Made by a program: the position numbers and the translations under genes. Source: Sphingobium soli (GTDB taxonomy: Bacteria; Pseudomonadota; Alphaproteobacteria; Sphingomonadales; Sphingomonadaceae). Taken from it: DNA of 64,000 nt. The notes beneath the pieces were generated by a model that saw only the letters and a list, made by a program, of their open reading frames with translations, was not told where the DNA came from and did no database searches. Positions 1 to 8,240 of the stretch are shown here, one piece after another. How positions within the stretch are numbered: the first letter of the stretch is position 1; every line of letters begins with the position of its first letter. The DNA lies in assembly GCF_020782245.1 (NCBI RefSeq), contig NZ_JAJGNP010000003.1, positions 297,647-361,646 on the forward strand, read 5' to 3'.

Positions 1-950
1 TCCCCACCTTCGACGCCGACGCGGCCGTCACGGCCATCGCGGCGGGAGGTGTTGCGATTCTGGCTGAAGGTATCTCCGGTGATGCTCCAATCAGCCTGAT
101 TGCTGCGGCGCGCGACGTCGACGCCCATGTCGTGAACTTCATGGCTCGCAATGGTCGGGGCCTTATCTGCATGCCGATCGCACCGGAGCAGGCGCGCCAG
201 ATCGGCCTGACGGCCATGGCAGGAGCGGTGGACAATAATCCCCGCTGTCCCGGCTTTGCCCGATCTATCGAGGCCCGCAGCGGTGTTTCGACGGGTATAT
301 CGGCGGATGATCGTGCGAGAACGATGTCTGTGGCGGCTGCGGTCGGCGCCGGCCCTCATGACATTGTCAGTCCCGGTCACGTATTCCCCATTATCGGCCA
401 TGAGAATGGCTTGATCGGCCGCTGCGGCGCCACCGAGGCGGCGATCGAGCTTGTGCGGTTGGCGAACCGGGGCTTTGCAGCCGTACTGTGCCGGATATTG
501 CGGGATGATGGGGAAGTCGCGACTTTGGCCGACATGCCCGGTCTGGGCTGGATGCAGTCGCTTGAGGCCGTCGATATCGGAACGCTGCTCGCTGCGCAAT
601 GTGCGCGGACCCGCCTGGTTCACCGTGACGATGCGCCTCGCTTCGTGGGGGCGAACGCCTCGATTCAATTGCGGATCTATCGCGAGCAGGAAGGGGCACG
701 GGAGCATTATGCGCTGCTGCACGGATCGCGGCCCGATCGTGAGCGCAGTGTGATCCGCATCTGCCGCGACAATGATGCGGGACAGAATATTCATACGGTC
801 GCAGCGCTGGCCGCCGCAATCTGCGAAAGCGTGTCCGAACCGGGCGCGAGCCTCATTCTCATCTCCGGAAGTGAGCAGGGATTGGCTGGCGACATCGTCA
901 ACGAGGCGATCGGCGGACAGATACTTGAGGATATGGTGCTTAATGGCTGA
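1..950 (+). CDS. RibBA-like protein lacking catalytic residues, 5' end outside window
   Basis: The reading frame is open from base 3 and ends at 950, so the N-terminus lies outside the window. The visible protein aligns by eye with 3,4-dihydroxy-2-butanone 4-phosphate synthase (RibB): GVSTGISADDRARTM, SPGHVFPI and the ATEAAIEL stretch are family landmarks. The acidic loop DDEDRENEGD is replaced by a segment reading AEGISGDAPISL, the metal-binding His of GGHTEA is Ala (RCGATEA), and the Glu of VLCEL is Arg (VLCRI). The C-terminal part resembles a decayed GTP cyclohydrolase II domain without its zinc cysteines. A riboflavin-synthesis role is therefore unlikely. It heads an operon of CoA-thioester genes and overlaps the next gene by 8 bases. 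Its function is unknown. Confidence 0.75.
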   Translation, partial: PTFDADAAVTAIAAGGVAILAEGISGDAPISLIAAARDVDAHVVNFMARNGRGLICMPIAPEQARQIGLTAMAGAVDNNPRCPGFARSIEARSGVSTGISADDRARTMSVAAAVGAGPHDIVSPGHVFPIIGHENGLIGRCGATEAAIELVRLANRGFAAVLCRILRDDGEVATLADMPGLGWMQSLEAVDIGTLLAAQCARTRLVHRDDAPRFVGANASIQLRIYREQEGAREHYALLHGSRPDRERSVIRICRDNDAGQNIHTVAALAAAICESVSEPGASLILISGSEQGLAGDIVNEAIGGQILEDMVLNG

Positions 951-1707
951 CGGAATCACTCCACTTTTTTCGCTGGCCGGCAAGCACGCGCTGGTGACGG
1001 GCGCGTCCAGCGGGCTTGGCGCGCATTTCGCGATGATCCTTGCCGAAGCAGGTGCCGCGGTGACACTTGCGGCGCGGCGGAAGGAGGCTCTGGCGGATGT
1101 TGCTGAACGCATCGCACGCCTCGGCGGAAGCGCGAAAGTCGTGACGCTCGACGTCACCGACGCTGCGTCGCTTGACGCGCTCCCCGCTGCCATGGCCGAT
1201 ATCGACATATTGGTGAACAATGCGGGGATCGTCCGCGATGGCCCCGCGCTCGACCAGACCGAAGCCGATTGGGATGCGGTGATCGATACCAATCTCAAGG
1301 GCATGTTCCTGGTCGCGCAGGCCGCCGGACGGGCCATGAAGGCGCGCGGAGGCGGATCGATCATCAATATCGCCTCCATTCTTGGCTTGCGGCAGGCGGG
1401 AGCCGTGCTTCCCTATGCGGTTTCCAAGGCCGGCGTGGTGCAGATGACCAAGGTGATGGCGCTCGAACTGGCGCGTCATGGCATCCGAGTGAACGCCCTC
1501 GCGCCCGGCTATCTCGACACGGAACTCAACCGGGCCTTCTGGGAAACGGACGCGGGGCGTGCGTTGATTCGCAGGGTGCCCCAGCGACGCCTGGGCCAAT
1601 TGGAGGATCTGGACGGACCGCTGCTCCTGCTTGCCTCGGATGGCTCGCGGTTCATGACAGGCGCGGTGATCGCCGTGGACGGGGGACATCTCGTTAGCAG
1701 CCTGTAA
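943..1707 (+). CDS. SDR-family oxidoreductase
   Basis: The 254-residue protein is a classical short-chain dehydrogenase/reductase. It has the cofactor motif TGASSGLG near residue 20, the NNAG motif, the catalytic Ser in the IINIAS region and the YxxxK pair in YAVSK. This predicts NAD(P)-dependent oxidation or reduction of a hydroxyl or keto group, probably on an acyl or acyl-CoA intermediate given the neighbours. The ATG at 943 is chosen because it overlaps the end of the upstream gene and gives the usual SDR length. It ends 16 bases before the CoA-transferase start. In the lva operon of Pseudomonas an SDR acts on 3-hydroxyacyl-CoA; a similar role here is an inference. Confidence 0.9.
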   Translation: MADGITPLFSLAGKHALVTGASSGLGAHFAMILAEAGAAVTLAARRKEALADVAERIARLGGSAKVVTLDVTDAASLDALPAAMADIDILVNNAGIVRDGPALDQTEADWDAVIDTNLKGMFLVAQAAGRAMKARGGGSIINIASILGLRQAGAVLPYAVSKAGVVQMTKVMALELARHGIRVNALAPGYLDTELNRAFWETDAGRALIRRVPQRRLGQLEDLDGPLLLLASDGSRFMTGAVIAVDGGHLVSSL

Positions 1708-1723
1708 AATGAAGGAGAAGCAG

Positions 1724-2431
1724 ATGGCTGAAAAGCTCCAGGTGGATGCGAACATCGCCCTTGAAGGGCTCTTGTTCGACGGGATGACGATCGCGGCGGG
1801 TGGCTTTGGGCTTTGCGGCATTCCCGAGACCTTGATCTATGCAGTGCTAGAAAGCGGCGTGCGTGACCTGACATTGGTGTCGAACAATGCGGGCGTCGAC
1901 GATTTCGGCCTTGGCATCCTCCTCGCCGAGAAGCGGGTTCGCAAAATGATCTCCAGCTATGTCGGCGAGAACAAGGAATTCGAGCGCCAGTTTCTGGCCG
2001 GAGAGCTGGAGGTGGAGTTCAATCCGCAAGGCACCTTGGCCGAGCGGATGCGGGCGGGAGGCGCGGGCATCCCGGCTTTCTACACACGCACCGGCGTCGG
2101 CACGATGATTGCCGAAGGCAAGGAAGTGCGTCGCTTTGGCGATAGCGATTATGTGATGGAAACCGGGATCGTCGCCGATCTGGCCCTGGTGAAAGCCTGG
2201 AAGGCCGATCCCTACGGCAACCTCGTCTACCGCAAATCCGCCCGGAACTTTAATCCGATGGTCGCGACATGCGGACAGGTGACGGTGGCCGAGGCGGAAA
2301 TACTGGTGCCAGCGGGCAGCCTTGACCCGGACAGCATCCATACGCCGGCCGTCTTTGTCCAACGCTTCATTCGCGCAACCAGCAACGAAAAGCGCATCGA
2401 ACGGCGCACGATCAGGGCGGAGGCGGCGTGA
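1724..2431 (+). CDS. 3-oxoacid CoA-transferase family, subunit A
   Basis: The 235-residue protein matches subunit A of family I CoA-transferases (ScoA/AtoD/PcaI type). The glycine-rich signature [10 protein letters not shown] sits near residue 25, and VSNNAG and [19 protein letters not shown] follow in the usual order. With subunit B it moves CoA from a donor such as succinyl-CoA to a free acid, activating the substrate without ATP. An in-frame ATG exists at 1709, but the one at 1724 has a good ribosome site (AAGGAG at 1712-1717) and is preferred. It overlaps the subunit B gene by one base (TGATG). Confidence 0.9.
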   Translation: MAEKLQVDANIALEGLLFDGMTIAAGGFGLCGIPETLIYAVLESGVRDLTLVSNNAGVDDFGLGILLAEKRVRKMISSYVGENKEFERQFLAGELEVEFNPQGTLAERMRAGGAGIPAFYTRTGVGTMIAEGKEVRRFGDSDYVMETGIVADLALVKAWKADPYGNLVYRKSARNFNPMVATCGQVTVAEAEILVPAGSLDPDSIHTPAVFVQRFIRATSNEKRIERRTIRAEAA

Positions 2432-3087
2432 TGGCGACCGACACGTCCGTAAAGGGCTGGACCCGCGATCAAATGGCTGCCCGCGCGGCGCTCGAGATGC
2501 ACGACGGCTTCACCGCCAATCTAGGCATCGGGATACCGACGCTGGTCGGCAATTTCATTCCGCCCGGCGTCGATGTCACCCTTCAATCGGAGAATGGCAT
2601 CTTGGGGCTCGGTCCATTCCCGACCGAGCGGGAGGTGGACCCGGACATCATCAACGCGGGCAAGCAGACGATCACCGAGCTGGACCGGACCAGCTATGTT
2701 TCTTCAGCCGACAGCTTCGCAATGATTCGCGGGGGCCATATCGACCTGTCGGTGCTGGGCGCTATGGAAGTGGCCGAGAATGGCGATCTGGCAAACTGGA
2801 TGATCCCCGGTCAGATGATCAAGGGACCGGGCGGTGCCATGGACCTTGTGGCCGGCGTCCGGCGCATCATCGTGCTGATGGATCATGTGTCGAAAAGCGG
2901 CAGTCCCAAGTTTCGCACCCACTGCACCCTGCCGCTGACCGGCGCCAATGTCGTCGATATGCTGATTACTGATCTGGCGGTGTTCGACCGCAAATCCCGT
3001 AACGTCGCCTTCCGCCTGATCGAACTCGCTCCTGGCGTGACGATCGAGGAAGTCCGCGCCAAAACCGAAGCGAGTTTCGAGGCATGA
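2431..3087 (+). CDS. 3-oxoacid CoA-transferase family, subunit B
   Basis: The 218-residue protein is subunit B of the CoA-transferase. The family signature QSENGILGLGP carries the catalytic glutamate, Glu54 here, which forms the glutamyl-CoA intermediate. GIGIPTLV near the start and the GGAMDLV and HCTLPLTG stretches are also typical. Translation is coupled to subunit A through a TGATG overlap, and its own stop overlaps the next start (ATGA). The genuine substrate cannot be read from sequence; the operon context suggests a hydroxy or keto acid. Confidence 0.92.
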   Translation: MATDTSVKGWTRDQMAARAALEMHDGFTANLGIGIPTLVGNFIPPGVDVTLQSENGILGLGPFPTEREVDPDIINAGKQTITELDRTSYVSSADSFAMIRGGHIDLSVLGAMEVAENGDLANWMIPGQMIKGPGGAMDLVAGVRRIIVLMDHVSKSGSPKFRTHCTLPLTGANVVDMLITDLAVFDRKSRNVAFRLIELAPGVTIEEVRAKTEASFEA

Positions 3088-4244
3088 CGGATAGAGCGCA
3101 CGCCATGGCCGCGCGGGTGGAAACATTCGTCCGCGAGGTGGTGATCCCCTATGAGAAGGATAGCCGCCGGGACCATCATGGGCCGACCGACGAGCTTGTG
3201 ATGGAGATGCGCGGGAAGGCGCGGGAGGCCGGGGTGCTGACGCCGCATATCCTGGCGGACGGCTCGCATCTGACACAGGGCGAGACAGCGATCGTCCTGC
3301 GCAAGACGGGCCTGTCGCCGCTTGGACCGCTTGCCTGCAACACGGCCGCCCCAGACGAGGGCAACATGTATCTGCTGGGCAAGGTCGCGAGCCCCGAGCA
3401 GAAATCGCGCTTCCTAGAACCGCTTGTCAGGGGTGAAGCGCGATCGGCCTTTTTCATGACCGAACCGGCCGAGGAGGATGGCGCTGGCTCCGATCCTTCG
3501 ATGATGCGGACGACCTGCCGGCTCGATGGCAATCACTGGGTCATCAACGGGCGCAAGAAGTTCATCACCGGCGCGCAGGGCGCCAAGGTCGGCATCGTCA
3601 TGGCGAAGTCGGACGACGGCGCCTGCATGTTCCTGGTGGAGCTGCCCGATCCCGCCATCCGAATCGCGCGCGTGCTCGATACGATCGACAGTTCGATGCC
3701 GGGAGGGCATGCCGAGATCGATCTTGTCGACTTGCGTGTCCCTGCCGACCAGATGCTGGGAGCTTCGGGCGAAGGCTTCAAATATGCCCAGGTGCGTCTC
3801 TCGCCCGCGCGCCTCTCGCACTGCATGCGCTGGCATGGCGTAGCGACACGCGCCCATGAGATCGCCACCGACTATGCCAATCGGCGCCATGCATTCGGCA
3901 AACCGCTTGTCGACCATGAAGGCGTGGGCTTCATGCTGGCCGACAACCTCATCGAACTGAAGCAGGCCGAATTGATGATCGACTGGTGCGCCGGGGTACT
4001 CGACACGGGGTCGCTGGCCACGGTGGAAAGCTCGATGACGAAGGCGGCCGTGGCGGACGCCCTGTTCCGGGTAGCGGATCGCTGCGTGCAGGTGATGGGC
4101 GGCAATGGCGTCAGCGGCGACACCATCGTCGAGCAGGCCTTCCGCGAAATCCGCGCCTTCCGCATCTACGACGGTCCGACCGAGGTTCATAAATGGTCGC
4201 TCGCCAAGAAGATCAAGCGCGACTGGAAGGCGGCTCAGGCATGA
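3084..4244 (+). CDS. Acyl-CoA dehydrogenase, ACAD10/11 type
   Basis: This 386-residue FAD-dependent acyl-CoA dehydrogenase shows the FFMTEPAEEDGAGSDP flavin-binding stretch, VINGRKKFITGA and the C-terminal VMGGNGVSGD. The end reads YDGPTEVHKWSLAKK. This DGPxEVH form marks the ACAD10/ACAD11 branch, where the usual EGT-type glutamate is Asp. In animals that branch is fused to an APH-like kinase, and in bacteria the two are neighbours, as here. In Pseudomonas LvaC, this type of enzyme removes phosphate from a 4-phosphooxyacyl-CoA to give an enoyl-CoA. Both ends overlap neighbouring genes by four bases (ATGA), so it is translationally coupled. Confidence 0.88.
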   Translation: MTDRAHAMAARVETFVREVVIPYEKDSRRDHHGPTDELVMEMRGKAREAGVLTPHILADGSHLTQGETAIVLRKTGLSPLGPLACNTAAPDEGNMYLLGKVASPEQKSRFLEPLVRGEARSAFFMTEPAEEDGAGSDPSMMRTTCRLDGNHWVINGRKKFITGAQGAKVGIVMAKSDDGACMFLVELPDPAIRIARVLDTIDSSMPGGHAEIDLVDLRVPADQMLGASGEGFKYAQVRLSPARLSHCMRWHGVATRAHEIATDYANRRHAFGKPLVDHEGVGFMLADNLIELKQAELMIDWCAGVLDTGSLATVESSMTKAAVADALFRVADRCVQVMGGNGVSGDTIVEQAFREIRAFRIYDGPTEVHKWSLAKKIKRDWKAAQA

Positions 4245-5305
4245 CGGTTGCGCAGGATGGCAATGTCGGCACGGCTCCCGTTCGCGAGGGCTATGGTTTC
4301 GATATCGATGCGCTCGACCTCTGGATGCGGACGAATGTCGACGGCTATGCCGGACCGCTTCATGTCGAACAGTTCAAGGGCGGGCAGTCCAATCCGACCT
4401 ACAAGCTGGTGACGCCTGACCGATCCTATGTCCTGCGGCGCAAGCCACCGGGCCAGCTCCTGAAGGGCGCGCATGCCATCGAACGGGAGGCCAAGGTGCT
4501 GACCGGGCTTGCCAGGGCGGGCTTTCCAGTGGCCCATGTTTATGGGCTATGCACAGAGGATGCGGTGATCGGCACCTGGTTCTACGTCATGGAGATGGTC
4601 GAAGGCCGCATTTTCTGGGACGCGACCTTCCCCGACGTGCCAAGGTCCGAGCGCGCCCTTTATTTCGATGCCATGAACGCCACGATCGCCGCCCTCCACA
4701 ATGTCGACTATCAGGCTGTCGGCCTGGGCGATTATGGCAGGCCCGGCAATTATTTCGAGCGGCAGATCGCGCGCTGGTCCAGGCAATATCTGGAAGATGA
4801 GGCGGCCGGGCGCGACCCGAACATGGACCTTCTGGTCGATTGGCTGCCGGCAAACATCCCGGCCGGGGATGAGACCAGCATCGTCCATGGCGACTTTCGA
4901 TGCGACAATATGATCTTCCATCCCAGTGAGCCGCGCGTGCTCGCCGTGCTGGACTGGGAGTTGTCAACGCTTGGCCATCCGGGCGCAGACTTCGCCTATC
5001 ATGCGATGATGTATCGCATGCCCCCACATATCGTCGCGGGGCTTGCGAATGCCGATCTCGCAGCGCTCGGTATTCCTGACGAGCAAGACTATCTTGCGGC
5101 CTATTGCCGCAGACGCGGCCTGGGAGCCATGCCCGGCTACGACTTCTATATCGCATTTAATTTTTTCCGCCTGGCAGCGATCTTTCATGGGATCAAGGGG
5201 CGCGTGATCCGGGGGACCGCAGCATCCGCCCAGGCTCGCGAACGGGTTGCGGTATTACCTGAACTCGCGGCGCTTGCCTGGACGCAAGCCAAGCGATGCG
5301 TGTGA
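4241..5305 (+). CDS. APH-family kinase, partner of the acyl-CoA dehydrogenase (LvaA-like)
   Basis: The 354-residue protein has the aminoglycoside phosphotransferase/choline kinase fold: the N-lobe motif GGQSNPTYKL, the catalytic loop IVHGDFRCDN and the metal-binding LAVLDWELSTLG. It starts at 4241 with an ATGA overlap to the acyl-CoA dehydrogenase. Proteins of this class next to ACAD10/11-type dehydrogenases (LvaA in Pseudomonas, the N-terminal domain of ACAD11) phosphorylate the 4-hydroxyl of 4-hydroxyacyl-CoA. That is the most likely role here and it is not antibiotic resistance. The substrate chain length is unknown. Confidence 0.85.
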   Translation: MTVAQDGNVGTAPVREGYGFDIDALDLWMRTNVDGYAGPLHVEQFKGGQSNPTYKLVTPDRSYVLRRKPPGQLLKGAHAIEREAKVLTGLARAGFPVAHVYGLCTEDAVIGTWFYVMEMVEGRIFWDATFPDVPRSERALYFDAMNATIAALHNVDYQAVGLGDYGRPGNYFERQIARWSRQYLEDEAAGRDPNMDLLVDWLPANIPAGDETSIVHGDFRCDNMIFHPSEPRVLAVLDWELSTLGHPGADFAYHAMMYRMPPHIVAGLANADLAALGIPDEQDYLAAYCRRRGLGAMPGYDFYIAFNFFRLAAIFHGIKGRVIRGTAASAQARERVAVLPELAALAWTQAKRCV

Positions 5306-5441
5306 AGCGGCGATAATCGAACAGAAATACGCTTGGCTCGCAGCGTGGCGGATGGAAGGCCAGGCAAGACTCTTCGATGCTTTCCGGCAGGGAGGGAAGC
5401 GGTGTGTCCGGCAAGGCCGGCTTCAACATTGAGGAACGGAA

Positions 5442-6635
5442 ATGAGCGATGATATTCTGATCTTGTCCGGCGTCCGAACGGCGATCGGCACCTTCGGCGG
5501 AGCGCTCAAAGACGTTCCACCCGCAAAGCTCGGCAGCATTGTTATCGCCGAAGCCATGGCGCGGGCCGGGATCGAGCCTGCCGATGTCGATCACGTCTTC
5601 ATGGGACAGGTTATCCCAACGATCGCTCAGGATGCGTATCTCGCAAGAGTGGCCGCGCTCGGTGCGGACATCCCTGTGTCTGCGCCGGCGCTTACCATGA
5701 ATCGGCTTTGTGGATCGGGTGTTCAAGCCATCATTTCCGCGGCACAGACATTGCGTCTTGGCGAGGCTGAATTAGTGGTCGCGGGCGGCGCCGAGAACAT
5801 GAGTCGCGCGCCCCATCTCGTGGCATCCGCCCGGTTCGGTCAGAAGATGGGACCGATCGAGATGGTCGATGCGCTCACCACAACCTTGAGCGATCCGCTG
5901 GACGGTTATCATATGGGGGTGACGGCGGAGAATATTGCCGCACAGTGCAAGATCAGTCGCGAGGATCAGGATGCCCTCGCACTGGAGAGTCAGAGGCGCG
6001 CGGCCCGAGCCATTGCGGAAGGCCGATTCAACGAGCAGATCGTGCCGGTTGAAGTTTCGACCCGCAAAGGTGTGATCGTCTTCGACACGGATGAGCATGT
6101 TCGTGGCGATACAACGGCCGAAGGCCTCACCAAGCTGCGCCCGGCCTTCCAGAAGGAAGGAACGGTAACGGCCGGCAATGCCTCTGGGGTCAACGATGGC
6201 GCCGCCGCCCTGGTTCTCGCCACGGCGGCGGCAGCCGCCGCCAAGGGACTGGTTCCGCGCGCCCGCATCCTGGGGTGGGGGCATGCCGGAGTCGATCCAT
6301 CCGTGATGGGGCTAGGCCCCGTGAAAGCCGTTCCGATCGCGCTTGAGCGCGCGGGCATCGGGTTTGAGGAGATCGATGTCATCGAAGCGAACGAAGCGTT
6401 CGCGGCTCAAGCCTGCGCGGTTGCGCGCGAACTGGAATTTGATCCGGAGAAGACCAACGTCAACGGTTCGGGCATTTCGCTTGGGCATCCGATCGGCGCC
6501 ACCGGTGCGATTCTCGTCGTGAAAGCGATTCATGAACTCGAACGATCCGAAGGTCGGTATGGCTTGATCACGATGTGCATTGGCGGGGGACAAGGCATCG
6601 CACTGGTAATTGAGCGGTTTAAGAGCGGCACTTAG
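5442..6635 (+). CDS. Acetyl-CoA C-acyltransferase (thiolase)
   Basis: The 397-residue protein is a full-length thiolase. The nucleophilic cysteine is Cys90 in MNRLCGSGVQAI, the His motif is SLGHPIGATG, and the second active-site Cys is in MCIGGGQGIA. It would cleave a 3-ketoacyl-CoA to acetyl-CoA plus a shortened acyl-CoA, the logical last step of the operon. It follows the kinase gene after a 136-base gap that holds no visible gene, and has its own ribosome site (GAGGAACGG before the ATG). Confidence 0.93.
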   Translation: MSDDILILSGVRTAIGTFGGALKDVPPAKLGSIVIAEAMARAGIEPADVDHVFMGQVIPTIAQDAYLARVAALGADIPVSAPALTMNRLCGSGVQAIISAAQTLRLGEAELVVAGGAENMSRAPHLVASARFGQKMGPIEMVDALTTTLSDPLDGYHMGVTAENIAAQCKISREDQDALALESQRRAARAIAEGRFNEQIVPVEVSTRKGVIVFDTDEHVRGDTTAEGLTKLRPAFQKEGTVTAGNASGVNDGAAALVLATAAAAAAKGLVPRARILGWGHAGVDPSVMGLGPVKAVPIALERAGIGFEEIDVIEANEAFAAQACAVARELEFDPEKTNVNGSGISLGHPIGATGAILVVKAIHELERSEGRYGLITMCIGGGQGIALVIERFKSGT

Positions 6636-6750
6636 TAATCCATCGTGGACGACGTAGAAGAACATAGTGCCGCTTCGCTCACGCAATATCCGCAGCATCA
6701 CCTCCAATCATGGCTGCATACCGCTCGATACTATCCTGAAGAGGTAGCGA
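6636..6750. other. Gap before the LysR gene; no element end seen
   Basis: This 115-base gap separates the catabolic operon from the conjugative module. I looked for a copy of the tRNA-Gly 3' end that would mark an element boundary and found none. It presumably contains the promoter of the LysR gene, but no convincing -35/-10 pair stands out. Confidence 0.4.
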
Positions 6751-7689
6751 GTGATCGAACTCCGTCAACTTCGCTACCTCGTTGCGGCGGCCGAGGCGGG
6801 CAGCTTCAGCCGGGCGGCACGCAACCTCAATATCAAGCAGCCGACGTTGAGCCGTTACATCCTCGAAACCGAGAAGCGGCTGGGCATGGTGCTGTTCGAC
6901 CGCAAGACGCGCGGCGCGACGCTAACGGCTAACGGCGCGACCTATCTGCGCGTCGCCAAGCGCATCATAAAGGAATGGGACGAGCTGGACGCCTGGGTCA
7001 GCGCCACGACGAACGGCTATGCCGGCAAGCTGGCGGTCGGCTTCTACACCTCCCTCTCGGCCGGCAACCTGCGCGCGACGCTGAGCGAGTTCGGCGAGCG
7101 CCATCGCGACGTGAAGCTGCGCGGGTTCGAGCGCGACCGTGACATGCTGCTGGCCGGCATCGAGAACGGGCTGCTCGACATCGCCATCATGATCGGCGAC
7201 ACGCCTTATCCTGGCCTGATGAGCCGCTCCTTCTGGAGCGAGCGCGTCCTGGTGGCGATGCCTGAAAGCCATTCGCTTGCGACGCGCGAACGCATCCACT
7301 GGACCGACCTGACGGGCGAGCGGTTCTTGCTCACCGAGCGAGATCCCGGTCCCGAGACGCGCAACATGCTCTTGGGCAAGCTGGGGATGCCGGGCTATTC
7401 GCCAGAGATCGACATGGACGACATCAGGCGGGATACCGCGCTGAGCGTCATCGCACTCGGCGGGCATATCTCGATCGTCGCGGAATCGGCGCTCGGCATC
7501 CACGTCCCAGGCGTGGTCTTCCGCGAGGTCCACGAGACCAACGGGCACACGCGCATCGGCTTCTCGGGCTATTGGCGCGACGACAATGAGAATCCGGTGC
7601 TGCGCCGGTTCCTTGAGTTCGTCACCGCCCGCTATTCGATGCCGTCCGTGCCTGTGCCGCAGCCACTCTCTCAGCAAGCGGGAAATTAG
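6751..7689 (+). CDS. LysR-family transcriptional regulator of the conjugative element
   Basis: The 312-residue protein begins with the LysR winged helix (IELRQLRYLVAAAE, SFSRAARNLNIKQPTLS) followed by a substrate-binding domain. Translation starts at a GTG preceded by GAAGAGGT. A LysR gene next to the trbI end of the trb operon is a recurring feature of Tn4371-like and other trb-type integrative elements, so it probably belongs to the element rather than to the catabolic operon on its left. The inducer and targets are unknown. Confidence 0.88.
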   Translation: MIELRQLRYLVAAAEAGSFSRAARNLNIKQPTLSRYILETEKRLGMVLFDRKTRGATLTANGATYLRVAKRIIKEWDELDAWVSATTNGYAGKLAVGFYTSLSAGNLRATLSEFGERHRDVKLRGFERDRDMLLAGIENGLLDIAIMIGDTPYPGLMSRSFWSERVLVAMPESHSLATRERIHWTDLTGERFLLTERDPGPETRNMLLGKLGMPGYSPEIDMDDIRRDTALSVIALGGHISIVAESALGIHVPGVVFREVHETNGHTRIGFSGYWRDDNENPVLRRFLEFVTARYSMPSVPVPQPLSQQAGN

Positions 7690-7694
7690 CCGTC

Positions 7695-8003
7695 ATGACG
7701 CAAGGAAAGACACTCATCATCGTGCTGGTCACGCTCATCATCGGGTTCGGGGCGGGCTTCGTCCTTCGTCCGGTGATCGTCCCCGTCGAGCGGACGGTGA
7801 TCGTCGCCGGCCCGCCGGCCGCCACGCCGACACCGGCTGAGCCGCGCGGGACGCAATATTTCGCGGCGCATCTCGATGAAGCGCGGCAGGTCGTGGCGCA
7901 ATGCGCGGAAGGAGCGGCGCGCGACGACGAGTGCGCCAACGCCGAACAGGCCGTGATCGAAGCGGAAGGCCGAGAACGCTTCAAGAAATTCATGGGCAAC
8001 TAA
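7695..8003 (+). CDS. Small membrane-anchored protein, possible entry exclusion (EexN/TrbK-like)
   Basis: The 102-residue protein has one N-terminal membrane segment (residues about 6-22, LIIVLVTLIIGFGAGFVL), a proline-rich linker, then a periplasmic tail with two cysteines arranged as in EexN proteins (CAEGAARDDECANAEQA). The last residues, EAEGRERFKKFMGN, are nearly identical to the end of TrbJ in the same element. It starts five bases after the LysR stop. A role in entry exclusion is inferred from the cysteine pattern and location; I cannot confirm family membership. Confidence 0.55.
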   Translation: MTQGKTLIIVLVTLIIGFGAGFVLRPVIVPVERTVIVAGPPAATPTPAEPRGTQYFAAHLDEARQVVAQCAEGAARDDECANAEQAVIEAEGRERFKKFMGN

Positions 8004-8018
8004 CGGCAGGCGGCGCGT

Positions 8019-8240
8019 TCACTTCTCCTGCGCGCGGTGCCGGCGAAAGGCCCGGTCGGTTTCCATGAACCGGGTGAGCATCGGCGCGACCAGCTTGTCG
8101 GGCGGGACGGGCGATCCCCCGGTCTCGGCCGCGAGCGCGGCGGCATAGGCTTGCAAGTCGCGATGCACGGCGGCGGGCAGCTCCACGGAGAGCTTGACCG
8201 GCCGGTCGTCGGCCAGCGGCCCCAGCTTCAACTTGCTCAT
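8019..8240 (-). CDS. DUF2274 protein, last gene of the trb operon
   Basis: The 73-residue soluble protein (MSKLKLGPLADDRPVKLSVE...) is of the DUF2274 type that closes trb operons in integrative elements. The pattern of basic and hydrophobic residues with LSVELPAAVHRDLQAYA suggests a ribbon-helix-helix-like DNA-binding fold, which is an inference. Its start overlaps the trbI stop by three bases, so it is translated with the secretion genes. Its function is unknown. Confidence 0.8.
   Translation of the reverse strand: MSKLKLGPLADDRPVKLSVELPAAVHRDLQAYAAALAAETGGSPVPPDKLVAPMLTRFMETDRAFRRHRAQEK

Noticed and set aside
4241..5305. Aminoglycoside resistance gene
   Set aside because: The kinase fold is shared, but the overlap with an ACAD10/11-type dehydrogenase and the catabolic operon point to a hydroxyacyl-CoA kinase.
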